Origin: SZUA-22 sp963751695
GTDB taxonomy: Bacteria; Bacteroidota; Ignavibacteria; Ignavibacteriales; Melioribacteraceae
Assembly (NCBI GenBank): GCA_963751695.1
Contig: CAVVVP010000005.1
Coordinates: 248,001 to 312,000, forward strand
Length of the DNA stretch: 64,000 nt
Direction: 5' to 3'
Both the position numbers and the translations under genes were made by a program. The notes beneath the pieces are model-generated. The model was not told the origin of the DNA, made no database searches, and was given only the letters and a program-made list of their open reading frames with translations. This document shows positions 41,503 through 50,815 of this stretch, piece after piece. Positions within the stretch are counted from its first letter, which is position 1, and every line of letters starts with the position of its first letter.

Positions 41503-41640
41503 TTAAATGAACTTTTTGCTTATTCCTTAAGTTATTATATTTATTTATTGATGTAAAGAGAAATGTATAATAAGGTGAGTATTAATTCTTGTTTTTAACT
41601 AATTTCAAAAAAGCTAAAAAAAATAAATTAACATCCTAAA

Positions 41641-41871
41641 TTGAAAACGATTGTGAATATATTAGCTTGGCCTTTTATAATATTGGTTAGACTCTACCAA
41701 ATGGTTATCTCTCCTCTTTTCCCTTCATCCTGCAGATATTCCCCAACATGTTCCTATTACACAATTGAAGCGCTTAAAAAATATGGATTATTTAAAGGAG
41801 GTTGGTTGGGACTTAAGAGGATTTCTCGATGTCACCCATGGGGAGGAAGCGGACATGATCCAGTTCCTTAG
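41641..41871 (+). CDS. yidD: Membrane protein insertion efficiency factor YidD
   Basis: This 76-residue protein shows the full family signature: IRLYQ-like helix (LVRLYQMVISPLFP), SSCRYSPTCSYY, then GGWLGLKRISRCHPWGGSGHDPVP. YidD is a small inner-membrane-associated protein that aids YidC-dependent insertion. The start used is TTG at 41641; no in-frame ATG precedes the conserved region, and no strong ribosome site was seen. It is a lone gene here rather than next to rnpA/yidC. It converges with topA, with a candidate terminator between them. Confidence 0.95.
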   Translation: MKTIVNILAWPFIILVRLYQMVISPLFPSSCRYSPTCSYYTIEALKKYGLFKGGWLGLKRISRCHPWGGSGHDPVP

Positions 41872-41908
41872 TTAAATTCAGTTAACAACTATCAGTGTAT
41901 TCGAAATT

Positions 41909-41925
41909 ATCAATTTATAATTGAT
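41909..41925 (+). terminator. Candidate intrinsic terminator between yidD and topA
   Basis: ATCAATT pairs with AATTGAT around a TAT loop (7-bp stem). On the plus strand CTTAC and a run of six T follow. The stem is all A/T except one pair, so it would be weak. Its place between convergent genes supports it. Confidence 0.4.
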
Positions 41926-41926
41926 C

Positions 41927-44251
41927 TTACTTTTTTCTTTTACCTTTTGGAGAGTGTTCTTCTGCCATCTTCTTAACATCTTCGAAAGTCAGCTTTTCAA
42001 TGTCCACTTCTTTATCTAATGGGATATTTTTCTTGCCTGCTTTAAGATATGGTCTTCTCCATCTACCGATTACAACCTTAAATTCAGGATCCTCCTCGAA
42101 AGTCTTTAATGTATTATCTATATCCTTTTGTCTTTTCACTTCAATTACTTCAATAGCATCTTCAATCTCAATCGTGTATGGATCATAGTTTTTATTTAAC
42201 GAAAAGAATTTTGAATCATGCCTCACATATGGACCAAATCTTCCAATAGCTGCAACAACCTCTTTGCCCTCAAACTCACCAACAGTTCTTGGAAGTTCAA
42301 ATAAGGCAAGTGCTTCTTCTAGGGTTATCTGATTTAGTTTCTGGGTTGTTCTCAGAGGTGCATAGACTGGTTTTGCTTCCTCATCTTTTAGATCGGTAAT
42401 TTGAGCAACTGGACCAAACCTTGCCATCCTGACTGAAACTTGGTTTCCAGATTTTGGATCTTTACCTAAAATTCTCTCACCTGAAACTCTTTCACTATTT
42501 TCGGTCGTATGCTCAACTTGGTCATGAAATGGGAAGTAAAATTCATTCAACATTTCATGATATTCCATTTTTCCTTCAGCAATATCATCAAGCTCTTCTT
42601 CAATATGTGCTGTGAATTTATAATCCATTATTCGAGGAAAATTCTCCAATAGAAAATCATTCACAAGCATTGCGATATCTGTCGGGAAAAGCTTGCCTTT
42701 ATCAGCACCAGTTATTTCAGATCTTCCTTCTTCACGCAATTCAGTTTTTGGTGTAATTGAAAAAACTTTGTATTCTCGTTTCTGTCCTTCTCGCTCATCT
42801 TTATTAGCGTATCCCCTTTTTTGAATAGTACTAATTGTTGGAGCGTAAGTCGATGGTCTTCCAATTCCAAGTTCTTCTAGTTTCTTAACTAGGCTCGCTT
42901 CAGTAAATCTAGCTGAAGGTCTTGTAAATCTTTCTGTAGCAGTAATATTTTTATAGAGTAATTCCATTCCTTCTTCGAGCGGAGGTAGAATTGAATTATC
43001 TTCATTACTCCCATTTTCATCGTCTGATGATTCGAGGTAAACTTTTAGGAATCCATCAAACTTTATTACCTCCCCTTTGGCTGTGAATTTCTCATTGCTT
43101 TTTGAAATATCGATCTTTGCAATTGTTCTTTCAATGTTAGCTTCCGACATTTGTGATGCGATAGCTCGTTTCCAAATGAGTTCGTATAAAGACTGTTCAT
43201 CATTAGAACCTTTTACAGAAGCGTTTTCAAAATAAGTAGGCCGAATCGCCTCATGAGCTTCTTGTGCCCCAGCAGATTTGGTTTTATACTGTCTCGGATT
43301 TGAATAATTTTCACCAAACTCACTTTTAATCATCTCTTTTGAATGAGAAATTGCTTCTTCTGACAGATGTACAGAATCTGTTCTCATGTAAGAAATTTTT
43401 CCAGCTTCGTAAAGCTTTTGTGCAACAAGCATTGTCCGCGAGACTGAGAAACCCAACTTTCTGCTAGCTTCTTGCTGAAGTGTTGATGTTGTAAATGGTG
43501 CAGAAGGAGATTTTTTTACAGCCTTCTTTTCTATACTTCCAATTTTAAATTCAGAATTACTACAGATTTCTAAAAATTCTTTTGCTTCTTTTTCGTTCTT
43601 AAATTTCTTTGGAAGTTCTGCCTTGAATGAGCACTTTTTACCGTCACAATCCGTTACTAAAAACTCAGCAACTACTCTATATTGAGAAATAATCTTGAAA
43701 TTTTCAATTTCTCTCTCTCTTTCAACAATCAACCTTACTGCAACCGATTGGACTCTTCCCGCGGATAATGAAGGTTTTATCTTTTTCCATAACACCGGTG
43801 AAAGTTCAAAACCAACCAATCTATCTAGAATTCTACGAGCTTGTTGAGCGTCGACCAAATTATTATCAATTGTTCTGGGCTTTTCGATAGCATGTTGAAT
43901 CGCAGTTTTTGTGATCTCGTTAAAAACGATTCTTTTTATTTCTTCATCTTTTAAACCAAGCGCTTCTTTTAAATGCCAAGAAATCGATTCTCCTTCACGG
44001 TCTTCGTCACTTGCAAGCCATACAGTTTCTGATTTCTTTGCAAGTTTCTTAAGATCTTTAATCACATTTTTTTTATCATCTGGGACAATATAGCGCGGTT
44101 TGAAATTGTTTTTAATATCAATTCCAAAATCTTTTTTCTCGAGATCACGGATGTGACCGTAGCTCGATGCAACGGTAAAATCTTTTCCTAAAAAACCTTC
44201 AATCGTCTTTGCTTTTGCAGGTGACTCAACTATTACTAAATTTTTTGACAT
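41927..44251 (-). CDS. topA: DNA topoisomerase I (type IA)
   Basis: This 774-residue enzyme relaxes negative supercoils. The TOPRIM domain begins NLVIVESPAKAKTI and contains ASDEDREGE (80-88). The active-site tyrosine is Y288 in ISYMRTDS, and SAGRVQSVAVRL (163-174) is the type IA core. Zinc-ribbon repeats typical of E. coli TopA are replaced by C-terminal repeats such as IGRFGPYVRHDSKFFSL, as in Bacteroidota. The tail is Lys-rich (KGKRKK). It is transcribed divergently from pyrE across a ~245-bp gap. The frame is intact. Confidence 0.97.
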   Translation of the reverse strand: MSKNLVIVESPAKAKTIEGFLGKDFTVASSYGHIRDLEKKDFGIDIKNNFKPRYIVPDDKKNVIKDLKKLAKKSETVWLASDEDREGESISWHLKEALGLKDEEIKRIVFNEITKTAIQHAIEKPRTIDNNLVDAQQARRILDRLVGFELSPVLWKKIKPSLSAGRVQSVAVRLIVEREREIENFKIISQYRVVAEFLVTDCDGKKCSFKAELPKKFKNEKEAKEFLEICSNSEFKIGSIEKKAVKKSPSAPFTTSTLQQEASRKLGFSVSRTMLVAQKLYEAGKISYMRTDSVHLSEEAISHSKEMIKSEFGENYSNPRQYKTKSAGAQEAHEAIRPTYFENASVKGSNDEQSLYELIWKRAIASQMSEANIERTIAKIDISKSNEKFTAKGEVIKFDGFLKVYLESSDDENGSNEDNSILPPLEEGMELLYKNITATERFTRPSARFTEASLVKKLEELGIGRPSTYAPTISTIQKRGYANKDEREGQKREYKVFSITPKTELREEGRSEITGADKGKLFPTDIAMLVNDFLLENFPRIMDYKFTAHIEEELDDIAEGKMEYHEMLNEFYFPFHDQVEHTTENSERVSGERILGKDPKSGNQVSVRMARFGPVAQITDLKDEEAKPVYAPLRTTQKLNQITLEEALALFELPRTVGEFEGKEVVAAIGRFGPYVRHDSKFFSLNKNYDPYTIEIEDAIEVIEVKRQKDIDNTLKTFEEDPEFKVVIGRWRRPYLKAGKKNIPLDKEVDIEKLTFEDVKKMAEEHSPKGKRKK

Positions 44252-44456
44252 TCAAACACTCGATAAATTCTAAAAATCTTAAAAATCAGACATGCAAGTA
44301 AAACAAATTATTTTACTTAACAAAACTTTTCGAAAAGCAAATGGATTTGAAAAACTTAATCACCTTCAACATATCCTCGAAACATTAAAATTCGGGAGTC
44401 ATAAAACTTCTTAAGTTTATAAATTTTTAGTAGAAGTGAATTATTTTAGATTTTTG

Positions 44457-44464
44457 TATTTTTG
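44457..44464 (+). promoter_or_regulatory. Possible -7 box upstream of pyrE
   Basis: TATTTTTG fits the TAnnTTTG -7 consensus of Bacteroidota primary-sigma promoters and lies 33 bases before the preferred pyrE start. No matching TTTG -33 element is found at the usual 19-21 base spacing, so support is weak. The rest of the 44252-44497 gap shows no other clear signal. Confidence 0.25.
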
Positions 44465-44497
44465 ACCAATTAAAAAAAAATGAAAGGAATCTGCAGA

Positions 44498-45031
44498 ATG
44501 ACAAAAACAGAACTAGCTAAAGAGATTTATGAAGTAGCTCATATTACCGGAGAGTTTCTACTCCGTTCAGGAAAGATATCTAACGAGTATTTTGATAAAT
44601 ATAAGTTTGAATCTGATCCTAAACTATTGGATTTAATATCGTCTTATTTGGTTGAACTTTTACCAGAAGGGACAGATATTCTAGCAGGATTAGAAATGGG
44701 TGGCATACCTTTAGCTTCTGCAATTTCACTAAAAAACCAAAAACCAACTGTATTTGTTCGTAAAAAAGCAAAAGAATATGGTATGAGAAAACTTGCAGAA
44801 GGTCCAGATTTTGCAGGTAAGAAAGTCTGCATAATTGAAGATGTTGTCACAACCGGTGGACAAATTATTGAAAGTGCAAATGAATTGCGAAAACTTGGAG
44901 CAGAAATAGAGTCTGTATTATGTGTAATTGTGAGAGAAGATAAAGCATTCGAGAATTTAAGCTCAGCAGACTTAAATTTAATTCCTCTCTTTTCGATGAA
45001 AGAGATAAAAGAAATTATTGGTGTTGAATAG
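44498..45031 (+). CDS. pyrE: Orotate phosphoribosyltransferase
   Basis: The protein joins orotate to PRPP, giving orotidine 5'-phosphate in pyrimidine synthesis. It starts MTKTELAKEIYEVAHITGEF. The PRPP loop is IEDVVTTGGQIIES, and VFVRKKAKEYGM is the mobile loop. An ATG at 44480 is also in frame, but the one at 44498 (177 residues) has AAAGGA at good spacing, so it is preferred. It heads a plus-strand run with the TPR protein (57-bp gap), the DUF3298 lipoprotein and the tRNA-editing protein. Confidence 0.95.
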   Translation: MTKTELAKEIYEVAHITGEFLLRSGKISNEYFDKYKFESDPKLLDLISSYLVELLPEGTDILAGLEMGGIPLASAISLKNQKPTVFVRKKAKEYGMRKLAEGPDFAGKKVCIIEDVVTTGGQIIESANELRKLGAEIESVLCVIVREDKAFENLSSADLNLIPLFSMKEIKEIIGVE

Positions 45032-45087
45032 TAGTTGAAGGAAGAGAAGTACTAAATTATTTGTTAATTCAAATTTTCAGAGGGTAA

Positions 45088-45411
45088 ATGAAAAATTTGG
45101 AAGAAAGAATTTATGATCTCAAAAAGATCATAAAAAACGAGAATTATTCAGACGCTCGTATAAAGTGTGAAAATCTGTTAAAAAAGAACCAAGCACATAT
45201 AGAGCTAAATTTTTTGCTTGGTTTCATTTACAGTCGTCTCAATTTGAATAATCGTGCTGAAGAGCTTTTGCAGAATACCATCTTTTTAGATCCAAAATAT
45301 TATGATGCACTTGTCGAGCTGTCACTTTTTTACGAAAAGATAGGTCAGAATAAAAAAGCCTCTATTTTCCGAGAAAGAGCTTTTAGAATTTCAAATAAAA
45401 TATCGAATTAG
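45088..45411 (+). CDS. Small TPR-repeat protein
   Basis: This 107-residue, wholly helical protein has about two to three tetratricopeptide repeats (ARIKCENLLKKNQAHIELNFLLGFIYSRL; NRAEELLQNTIFLDPKYYDALVELSLFYEK). Such repeats mediate protein-protein contact. There is no signal peptide or other domain. AGAGGG lies just upstream of the ATG. It abuts the next lipoprotein gene (stop at 45411, next ATG at 45418), so the two are co-expressed. Its partner is unknown. Confidence 0.85.
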   Translation: MKNLEERIYDLKKIIKNENYSDARIKCENLLKKNQAHIELNFLLGFIYSRLNLNNRAEELLQNTIFLDPKYYDALVELSLFYEKIGQNKKASIFRERAFRISNKISN

Positions 45412-45417
45412 TTGGAA

Positions 45418-46197
45418 ATGAAAAAGAAATCAATTTTAATAACTATTGTTTTTATCACCCTCATTTCTTGCTCACAAAAAATTGAGGATGGAGAAATTAC
45501 AATAAGTTCTGAAAATTATTCAGTTTCTTATGATAACAAGACTTTTGAGAAAAAAATCCCCACTTCACCTTATGGACAGGAGTACACAGAAGTAAAAATT
45601 AATTATCCTGAATTGATAGAATCTAACGCAAATATCAAGTTAATAAATTCTTCAATACTTAATCAATTGCTTTTTGATGATGAATTTAATGAAAACTCTT
45701 GCGATTCTTTTGATGAAGTAGCTGATTCTCTTTTCACAGAGTATAGTCGTATTAAATTAGAATTTGAAGATTATTCAACAGCTTGGTTCATTCATAAAAA
45801 TTTTTCTATAATGGGACTTCAAAATAATTTATTATCCTTGAAGAATGAAGTTACAATGTACACGGGCGGTGCCAATGCTTACTATAATGTTAACCTCTCT
45901 GTTTACGATCTAAACAATGCTAAAAAGGTTGCATTTGAGGAAACTATCAAAAAATCTAAACTTGGAGAATTTTTAATTTTCGCTGAAAGTCAATTCAAAG
46001 AGGAAAAGGGAATCTTAGAAAATCAATCTGTCAAAGATGCTGGTTACTGGTTTGAAAATGATAAATTCTTTCTCCCTGATAATTTCAATATGACAGATTC
46101 TGGTTTGATCTTTTTCTATAATCTTTACGAAATAGCCCCCAGAAGCGAGGGCCCGATAGAACTATTTGTTCCAACAAAGGATTTTACAACAGAATAG
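45418..46197 (+). CDS. Lipoprotein with DUF3298 domain (RsiV/PdaC-like)
   Basis: The ATG at 45418 is preferred over an in-frame TTG two codons earlier. The lipobox is TLISC, so the mature protein is lipid-anchored in the envelope. The C-terminal part has the DUF3298 signature (TDSGLIFFYNLYEIAPRSEGP), preceded by a DUF4163-like stretch (MYTGGANAYYN). Family members occur as the extracellular part of anti-sigma factor RsiV, which binds lysozyme, and in PdaC-type deacetylases. Here there is no cytoplasmic anti-sigma part and no catalytic deacetylase domain. Its role is unknown. Confidence 0.85.
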   Translation: MKKKSILITIVFITLISCSQKIEDGEITISSENYSVSYDNKTFEKKIPTSPYGQEYTEVKINYPELIESNANIKLINSSILNQLLFDDEFNENSCDSFDEVADSLFTEYSRIKLEFEDYSTAWFIHKNFSIMGLQNNLLSLKNEVTMYTGGANAYYNVNLSVYDLNNAKKVAFEETIKKSKLGEFLIFAESQFKEEKGILENQSVKDAGYWFENDKFFLPDNFNMTDSGLIFFYNLYEIAPRSEGPIELFVPTKDFTTE

Positions 46198-46239
46198 AGG
46201 CAATTAATCGAACTAAATAAAAAAGAATATCATGCTCCG

Positions 46240-46659
46240 ATGCACACTGCTGAACATATCCTGAATCAAACAATGGTAAGAAAATTTGGTATTGATCGGT
46301 CTTTTTCAACGCATGTAGAAAGGCGAAAATCAAAATGCGATTATCATTTTGTAAGAGATTTAACAGATCAAGAAATTACTGAAATAGAAAAGCAAGTTAA
46401 TAAAGTAATTAAAAGTAACTTACCAGTATCTGAAGAGTTAATTGAAGTTGAAAACGCAAAAGGATTATTTAATTTATCACGACTACCGAAGGATGCCGGA
46501 AACACAATTCGAATTACAAAAGTCGGTGATTACGATTATTGTCCTTGCTCAGGAAAACACGTTGAAAATACTCGTGAAATTGGTGAGTTTAAAATCGTTT
46601 CAACGACATTCGATGAAAAAAGACTGAGAGTAAGATTTAAGCTTATAGATAATGCATAG
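46240..46659 (+). CDS. Alanyl-tRNA editing protein (AlaX-type, free-standing)
   Basis: This 139-residue editing-domain protein hydrolyses mischarged tRNA(Ala). Zinc ligands are visible: HTAEH at residues 2-6 and CSGKH near 106-110, followed by ENTREIGEFKI. The frame stays open upstream to the stop at 46197 (...NKKEYHAP before the Met) without another ATG/GTG/TTG, and no good ribosome site precedes the ATG at 46240. The true start could therefore be a rare codon, or the gene may be translationally coupled to the lipoprotein gene. It lacks the alanyl-tRNA synthetase catalytic core. Confidence 0.9.
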   Translation: MHTAEHILNQTMVRKFGIDRSFSTHVERRKSKCDYHFVRDLTDQEITEIEKQVNKVIKSNLPVSEELIEVENAKGLFNLSRLPKDAGNTIRITKVGDYDYCPCSGKHVENTREIGEFKIVSTTFDEKRLRVRFKLIDNA

Positions 46660-46801
46660 AGGTAAGTATTTATTCGCAATTGCATTTTCCAATCTTTATT
46701 TTAATACAATTTTCTTTTACATTAAGCTTAAAATGATTATTTTTTATTATGTTATGTCGATTTACACATAAAGTACTATAAGGAACCAGCCGAGCAAAAT
46801 T

Positions 46802-49168
46802 ATGGCATTTACAACTAAAATTGAGATTCTAAATAACTTCAATGAACTAATCCAAAGCGCTGCAAAAGGTGAAGATAGTTTTCCGGATAACTTATGCAAT
46901 TTTCTAGTAAACGAATTTGATTATCAAGCTATTGTTTTATTTGAATTGCTTGAATCCAAAGGATACAAAGTTATTGGAAGATCACTTAATGCTAGAAAAA
47001 ACTATCTTCATGGTTCAGAATTTACATGTTCAACATGCAAACTTGTTAATAATCCGAATGATTTTTCATTCAGCCATGATTCAAATTGTGAGCTTCTGAT
47101 CTCTGAATTTGTTATTTATGAAAGTTGTGCTGCTTTTAATATAAGACTAGGTGAAAGGGGATTCTTAAAGATTGCTAAAAAGACCCCTTTTGACCAAAAT
47201 GATGTAGATGTTTTAACAAATGCTGCGAAATATATTAGTAATTTATTGTTAGTCTGGAATGCCACTAAGGGACTAACGAAGGGGTCAAAAAGTGATTCTT
47301 TAGGGAACGCTGTTTTGCAGATCGGTAATGATCTTAGGTCACATGCTAACGCCATTCTTGGATCAACATCCATTCTTGCAGAGGATAATCTTTCAGTATC
47401 CCAATCGAAGTATGTTTCCACGATTAAACACGATGCTCAGGTTCTGGTCACAAATCTAAAAGATGTGATTGAACTTGCAAAAATTGAAGATGAAACACCA
47501 AATTATTCTAAGAATATAAGTATTAAAACTCTTGTTGACCAATGCTCAGCATTTGTAAAGAACACTCTAGCTTCTGAGAGTCCAATAATTAATTCTACCA
47601 TTGATGAGAGCATTCCCGCAGAATGTAATGTTGATGATATTAAACTAAAATATATACTAAATAATCTACTGCTTTTCTGTAGCGCAGTTTCCGGAGATCA
47701 TTCAACTACTTTGAATATAAATCTTCTCTCCTCAGATAAAATGCAGATCATTATTAGTAATAAAAATACTCTATTAGATAATGAGTTACTACCAAACTTA
47801 TTTGATCCTTTTATTATCAATAAAGCTAGACAAATTGTTGGGAAAGGTCTTACTGGATTAAGTTTAACGCTTTCTCAAAGGTATATATCATTTTTAGGTG
47901 GCGAAATAAATGTTAAACCCAATAACGAGAGCGGTATTACATTTAATCTAACTATCAAAGGTGATTTCCATCAAATTACAAATCAAATCGATTTTTCGAA
48001 ACTTCCAAAACCAACCAAAGAACGAAACAGCATACTTGTTATTGAAGATGACTACGCAACTTCAAAGCTACTCAGTAATTATTTAAACAAGTGGGGATAT
48101 AAGCCAACAATTGTCAGCACTGAAGAGCAAGTGTTCTCACAATTAGAGAAAGAGAAATTTCTCTCCGTTATTCTTGATATTGAAATCCCAAATATTAATG
48201 GTCTGCAGCTCCTTAACAAAATTCGAAATCATGAAAATGCGAAAAATGTACCTGTTATTATCTGCTCTGTTGAGCCTGATGAACAAAAAGCCTACATGAT
48301 GGGAGCGGTTGAATATTTTGTCAAACCTATTAATTATAATTATCTGGTTGAAGTTCTTACAAGTTATAAACTGAGAAAAAATTCAAATATACTTTGTGTT
48401 GATGATGATCTACCTACTCTCAATCTAATCAAACAAGCAATTGAGAGTGCTGGATTCATCCCTATAGCTGAGAATATTTCTGCAGAGGTCATGGACAAAA
48501 TCAAAAATGTACAGATAGACCTTGCTATCATTGATTTGGATATGCCCTACCCCAATGGATTTGAACTAATTAATATGATAAAATCGGAACCTCAATTTGC
48601 TAAACTTCCGATAATTATCTATACCGGTAAAGAAAATTTCGAAGATGATCTCAAGAATATTGATGGATTATTTGAAGACCTTTTGCAGAAGCAAAGTGTT
48701 AATATTGAAGATCTTTCCGAAACGATCAATTCAATGATCAATAGATACGAGACCCCTTCTTTACCTGAAGTAGTCCAAGAAATATCTGATGATGAAATCA
48801 AGATACTTTTTGCAGAAGATTATAAACACTCCCAAATTATCGTAACACGACTCTTAAAGAAAAATGGTTTTGAAAATGTTGTTGTTGTCGAAAATGGTGA
48901 AGAAGCACTTAACATAGCAAAGAAAGATAAATTTGACCTGATTCTCATGGATATGCAGATGCCGATCATGAATGGGTTCGAAGCGACTGGAAAAATCAGA
49001 GAAGTAACAACATATAAAGATACTCCAATAATTGCCCTCACAGCTTTTGCAATGAAGGGTGATAGAGAAAAATGTCTTGATGCTGGTGCAACGGATTACA
49101 TTCCCAAACCTATTGATAGCAAGGAATTTATTGAAAAGGTTAAGTTCTATTTGAATGCTTCAAAATGA
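46802..49168 (+). CDS. Three-receiver hybrid protein with degenerate histidine-kinase core
   Basis: This 788-residue protein has no membrane segment. Residues ~1-155 are GAF-like and carry a cysteine set (C76, C79, C96, C109). Residues ~168-395 follow HisKA/HATPase order, but the H-box reads GNDLRSHANAIL, so the usual His of SHELR aligns with N176. The N-box (LNNLLLFCSAVS) lacks the second Asn, the DxGxG box is absent, and only a G2-like GKGLTGLSLTLSQ remains. Three receivers follow (~410-520, ~530-640, ~660-785), with acceptor aspartates in ILDIEIP, IIDLDMP and LMDMQMP. It therefore probably receives or relays phosphate rather than making it. It stands alone, 142 bp after the editing gene. 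Confidence 0.88.
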   Translation: MAFTTKIEILNNFNELIQSAAKGEDSFPDNLCNFLVNEFDYQAIVLFELLESKGYKVIGRSLNARKNYLHGSEFTCSTCKLVNNPNDFSFSHDSNCELLISEFVIYESCAAFNIRLGERGFLKIAKKTPFDQNDVDVLTNAAKYISNLLLVWNATKGLTKGSKSDSLGNAVLQIGNDLRSHANAILGSTSILAEDNLSVSQSKYVSTIKHDAQVLVTNLKDVIELAKIEDETPNYSKNISIKTLVDQCSAFVKNTLASESPIINSTIDESIPAECNVDDIKLKYILNNLLLFCSAVSGDHSTTLNINLLSSDKMQIIISNKNTLLDNELLPNLFDPFIINKARQIVGKGLTGLSLTLSQRYISFLGGEINVKPNNESGITFNLTIKGDFHQITNQIDFSKLPKPTKERNSILVIEDDYATSKLLSNYLNKWGYKPTIVSTEEQVFSQLEKEKFLSVILDIEIPNINGLQLLNKIRNHENAKNVPVIICSVEPDEQKAYMMGAVEYFVKPINYNYLVEVLTSYKLRKNSNILCVDDDLPTLNLIKQAIESAGFIPIAENISAEVMDKIKNVQIDLAIIDLDMPYPNGFELINMIKSEPQFAKLPIIIYTGKENFEDDLKNIDGLFEDLLQKQSVNIEDLSETINSMINRYETPSLPEVVQEISDDEIKILFAEDYKHSQIIVTRLLKKNGFENVVVVENGEEALNIAKKDKFDLILMDMQMPIMNGFEATGKIREVTTYKDTPIIALTAFAMKGDREKCLDAGATDYIPKPIDSKEFIEKVKFYLNASK

Positions 49169-49252
49169 TCTTGAATGTTTTCCCCGATGTATGTTGACCA
49201 TGCATCAAGAACTTTAAATCAATATCCGAGCAATCAGAATCCCTCATCCTCC

Positions 49253-49283
49253 TTTTAATCTAAATGTTTATTTACTAACTTTG
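49253..49283 (+). promoter_or_regulatory. Candidate promoter of gltX
   Basis: TAACTTTG (49276-49283) is an exact TAnnTTTG -7 box of the Bacteroidota type. TTTT at 49253-49256, one mismatch from TTTG, lies 19 bases upstream. The start codon follows 38 bases after the box. Confidence 0.5.
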
Positions 49284-49321
49284 TAGTCAGTTTTTTTAAA
49301 AATCTGCCATAAGAAAGATTA

Positions 49322-50799
49322 ATGAGTAATAAAACTCCAAGAGTACGATTTGCACCGAGTCCAACAGGAAATCTTCATGTTGGGGGTTTACGGACAGCAC
49401 TATACAACTATCTTTTTGCAAAACATAATAATGGGAAATTCATTCTTCGAATTGAAGATACAGACAGAAACCGTTTTGTCGAAGGAGCAGTTGAAAATTT
49501 AATTAATACGATGAATTGGGTTGGTCTAGAGCATGATGAGGGCCCGGAAAAAGGTGGTGAATTTGGCCCGTACTTTCAATCAGAAAGACTCGATATCTAT
49601 AAAAAGTATTCCGAACAATTAATTGAGCAAGGTGATGCATACAAATGTTTCTGTACACCGGAAAGATTGGCAGTATTGAGAGAAGAACAACAGAAAGCCA
49701 AACTTCCACAGGCAAAATATGATAAACATTGTCTCAACCTTTCGAAAGAGGAAATTGATAGAAATATTGCTGAAGAAAAACCTTACATCGTTCGGCTTAA
49801 TGTAAGAGATGGCGAAAATGTTTTAATTAAAGATATTGTTAGAGGTGAAGTTGAGTTTTCGAGAGAAGTTATTGACGATCAGGTGCTAATCAAAACAGAT
49901 GGATTCCCAACTTACCATCTTGCGAATGTTGTGGATGACTATCTCATGGGAATAACACACGTGATTAGAGGTGAAGAATGGCTCTCCTCAACCCCAAAGC
50001 ATATTTTACTTTACAACGCTTTTGGATGGGAACTTCCAGTTTTTGCACACCTTCCTCTTCTACTTAATGCTGACAGATCAAAACTCAGTAAGCGCCAAGG
50101 TGATGTTGCTGTTGAAGATTATAAGGCTAAAGGATATTTGAAAGAAGCTCTTCTAAACTTTGTTGCTCTTCTTGGTTGGAGTACTAGCGAGAACGAGGAA
50201 TTTTTTACAGTAGATGAACTTATTCAAAATTTTTCACTAGAAAGAGTACATAAAGCTGGGGCGATCTTTAATGTTGAAAAGCTTGATTGGCTGAATGCTG
50301 AACATTTGAGAAAAATGGATAAGCAAGATATATTAAAAATGGTCAAAGGAGAATTGCAAGAATCTAAATATAGAGATCTAAACTTAACTGATGAATATCT
50401 CCTTCTTATTATTGATGCAATGATTGAAAGAGTTTCGTTTGTGAAGGAGTTTATAGAAAACACTCCATATTTTTTCGAACGTCCAGCATCCTATGATGAA
50501 GCCGTGATCAAGCAGAGATGGAAAGATGATTCTGAAGAATTACTGAGAAACTACATCGCAAAAATTTCCGAATTAGATTCACCATCGAAGAAAGGTTATG
50601 AAACAGCACTTAAGTCTGTTGCAGAAGAGGCTGATTGTGGTGCTGGAAGGTTAATCCACCTGCTCGATTGGCAACTTCAGGAGTTGGTATAGGACCAGGT
50701 GTTTATGATCTTCTCTTCATTCTTGGGAAAGATGAAGTTATTGAAAGAATGAACAAAGCTTTGGAAATAATTCCAAAAATTAGTTCTGAGTTAAATTGA
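49322..50799 (+). CDS. gltX: Glutamyl-tRNA synthetase, one frameshift near the C-terminus
   Basis: The enzyme charges tRNA(Glu). The class I signature is APSPTGNLHVGG (11-22) and the KMSKS loop is KLSKRQGD. The first frame ends at 50692 (LLDWQLQELV). One missing C near 50660, in CACCTGCT, explains this: restoring it reads HPARLATSGVGIGPGVYDLL and continues to TGA at 50799. The whole protein is ~492 residues, normal for the family. An essential enzyme with one homopolymer shift points to a sequencing error. The glnS start lies 16 bp downstream, so the two synthetase genes form an operon. Confidence 0.93.
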
Positions 50800-50815
50800 A
50801 AGTTTAGGATTACTG

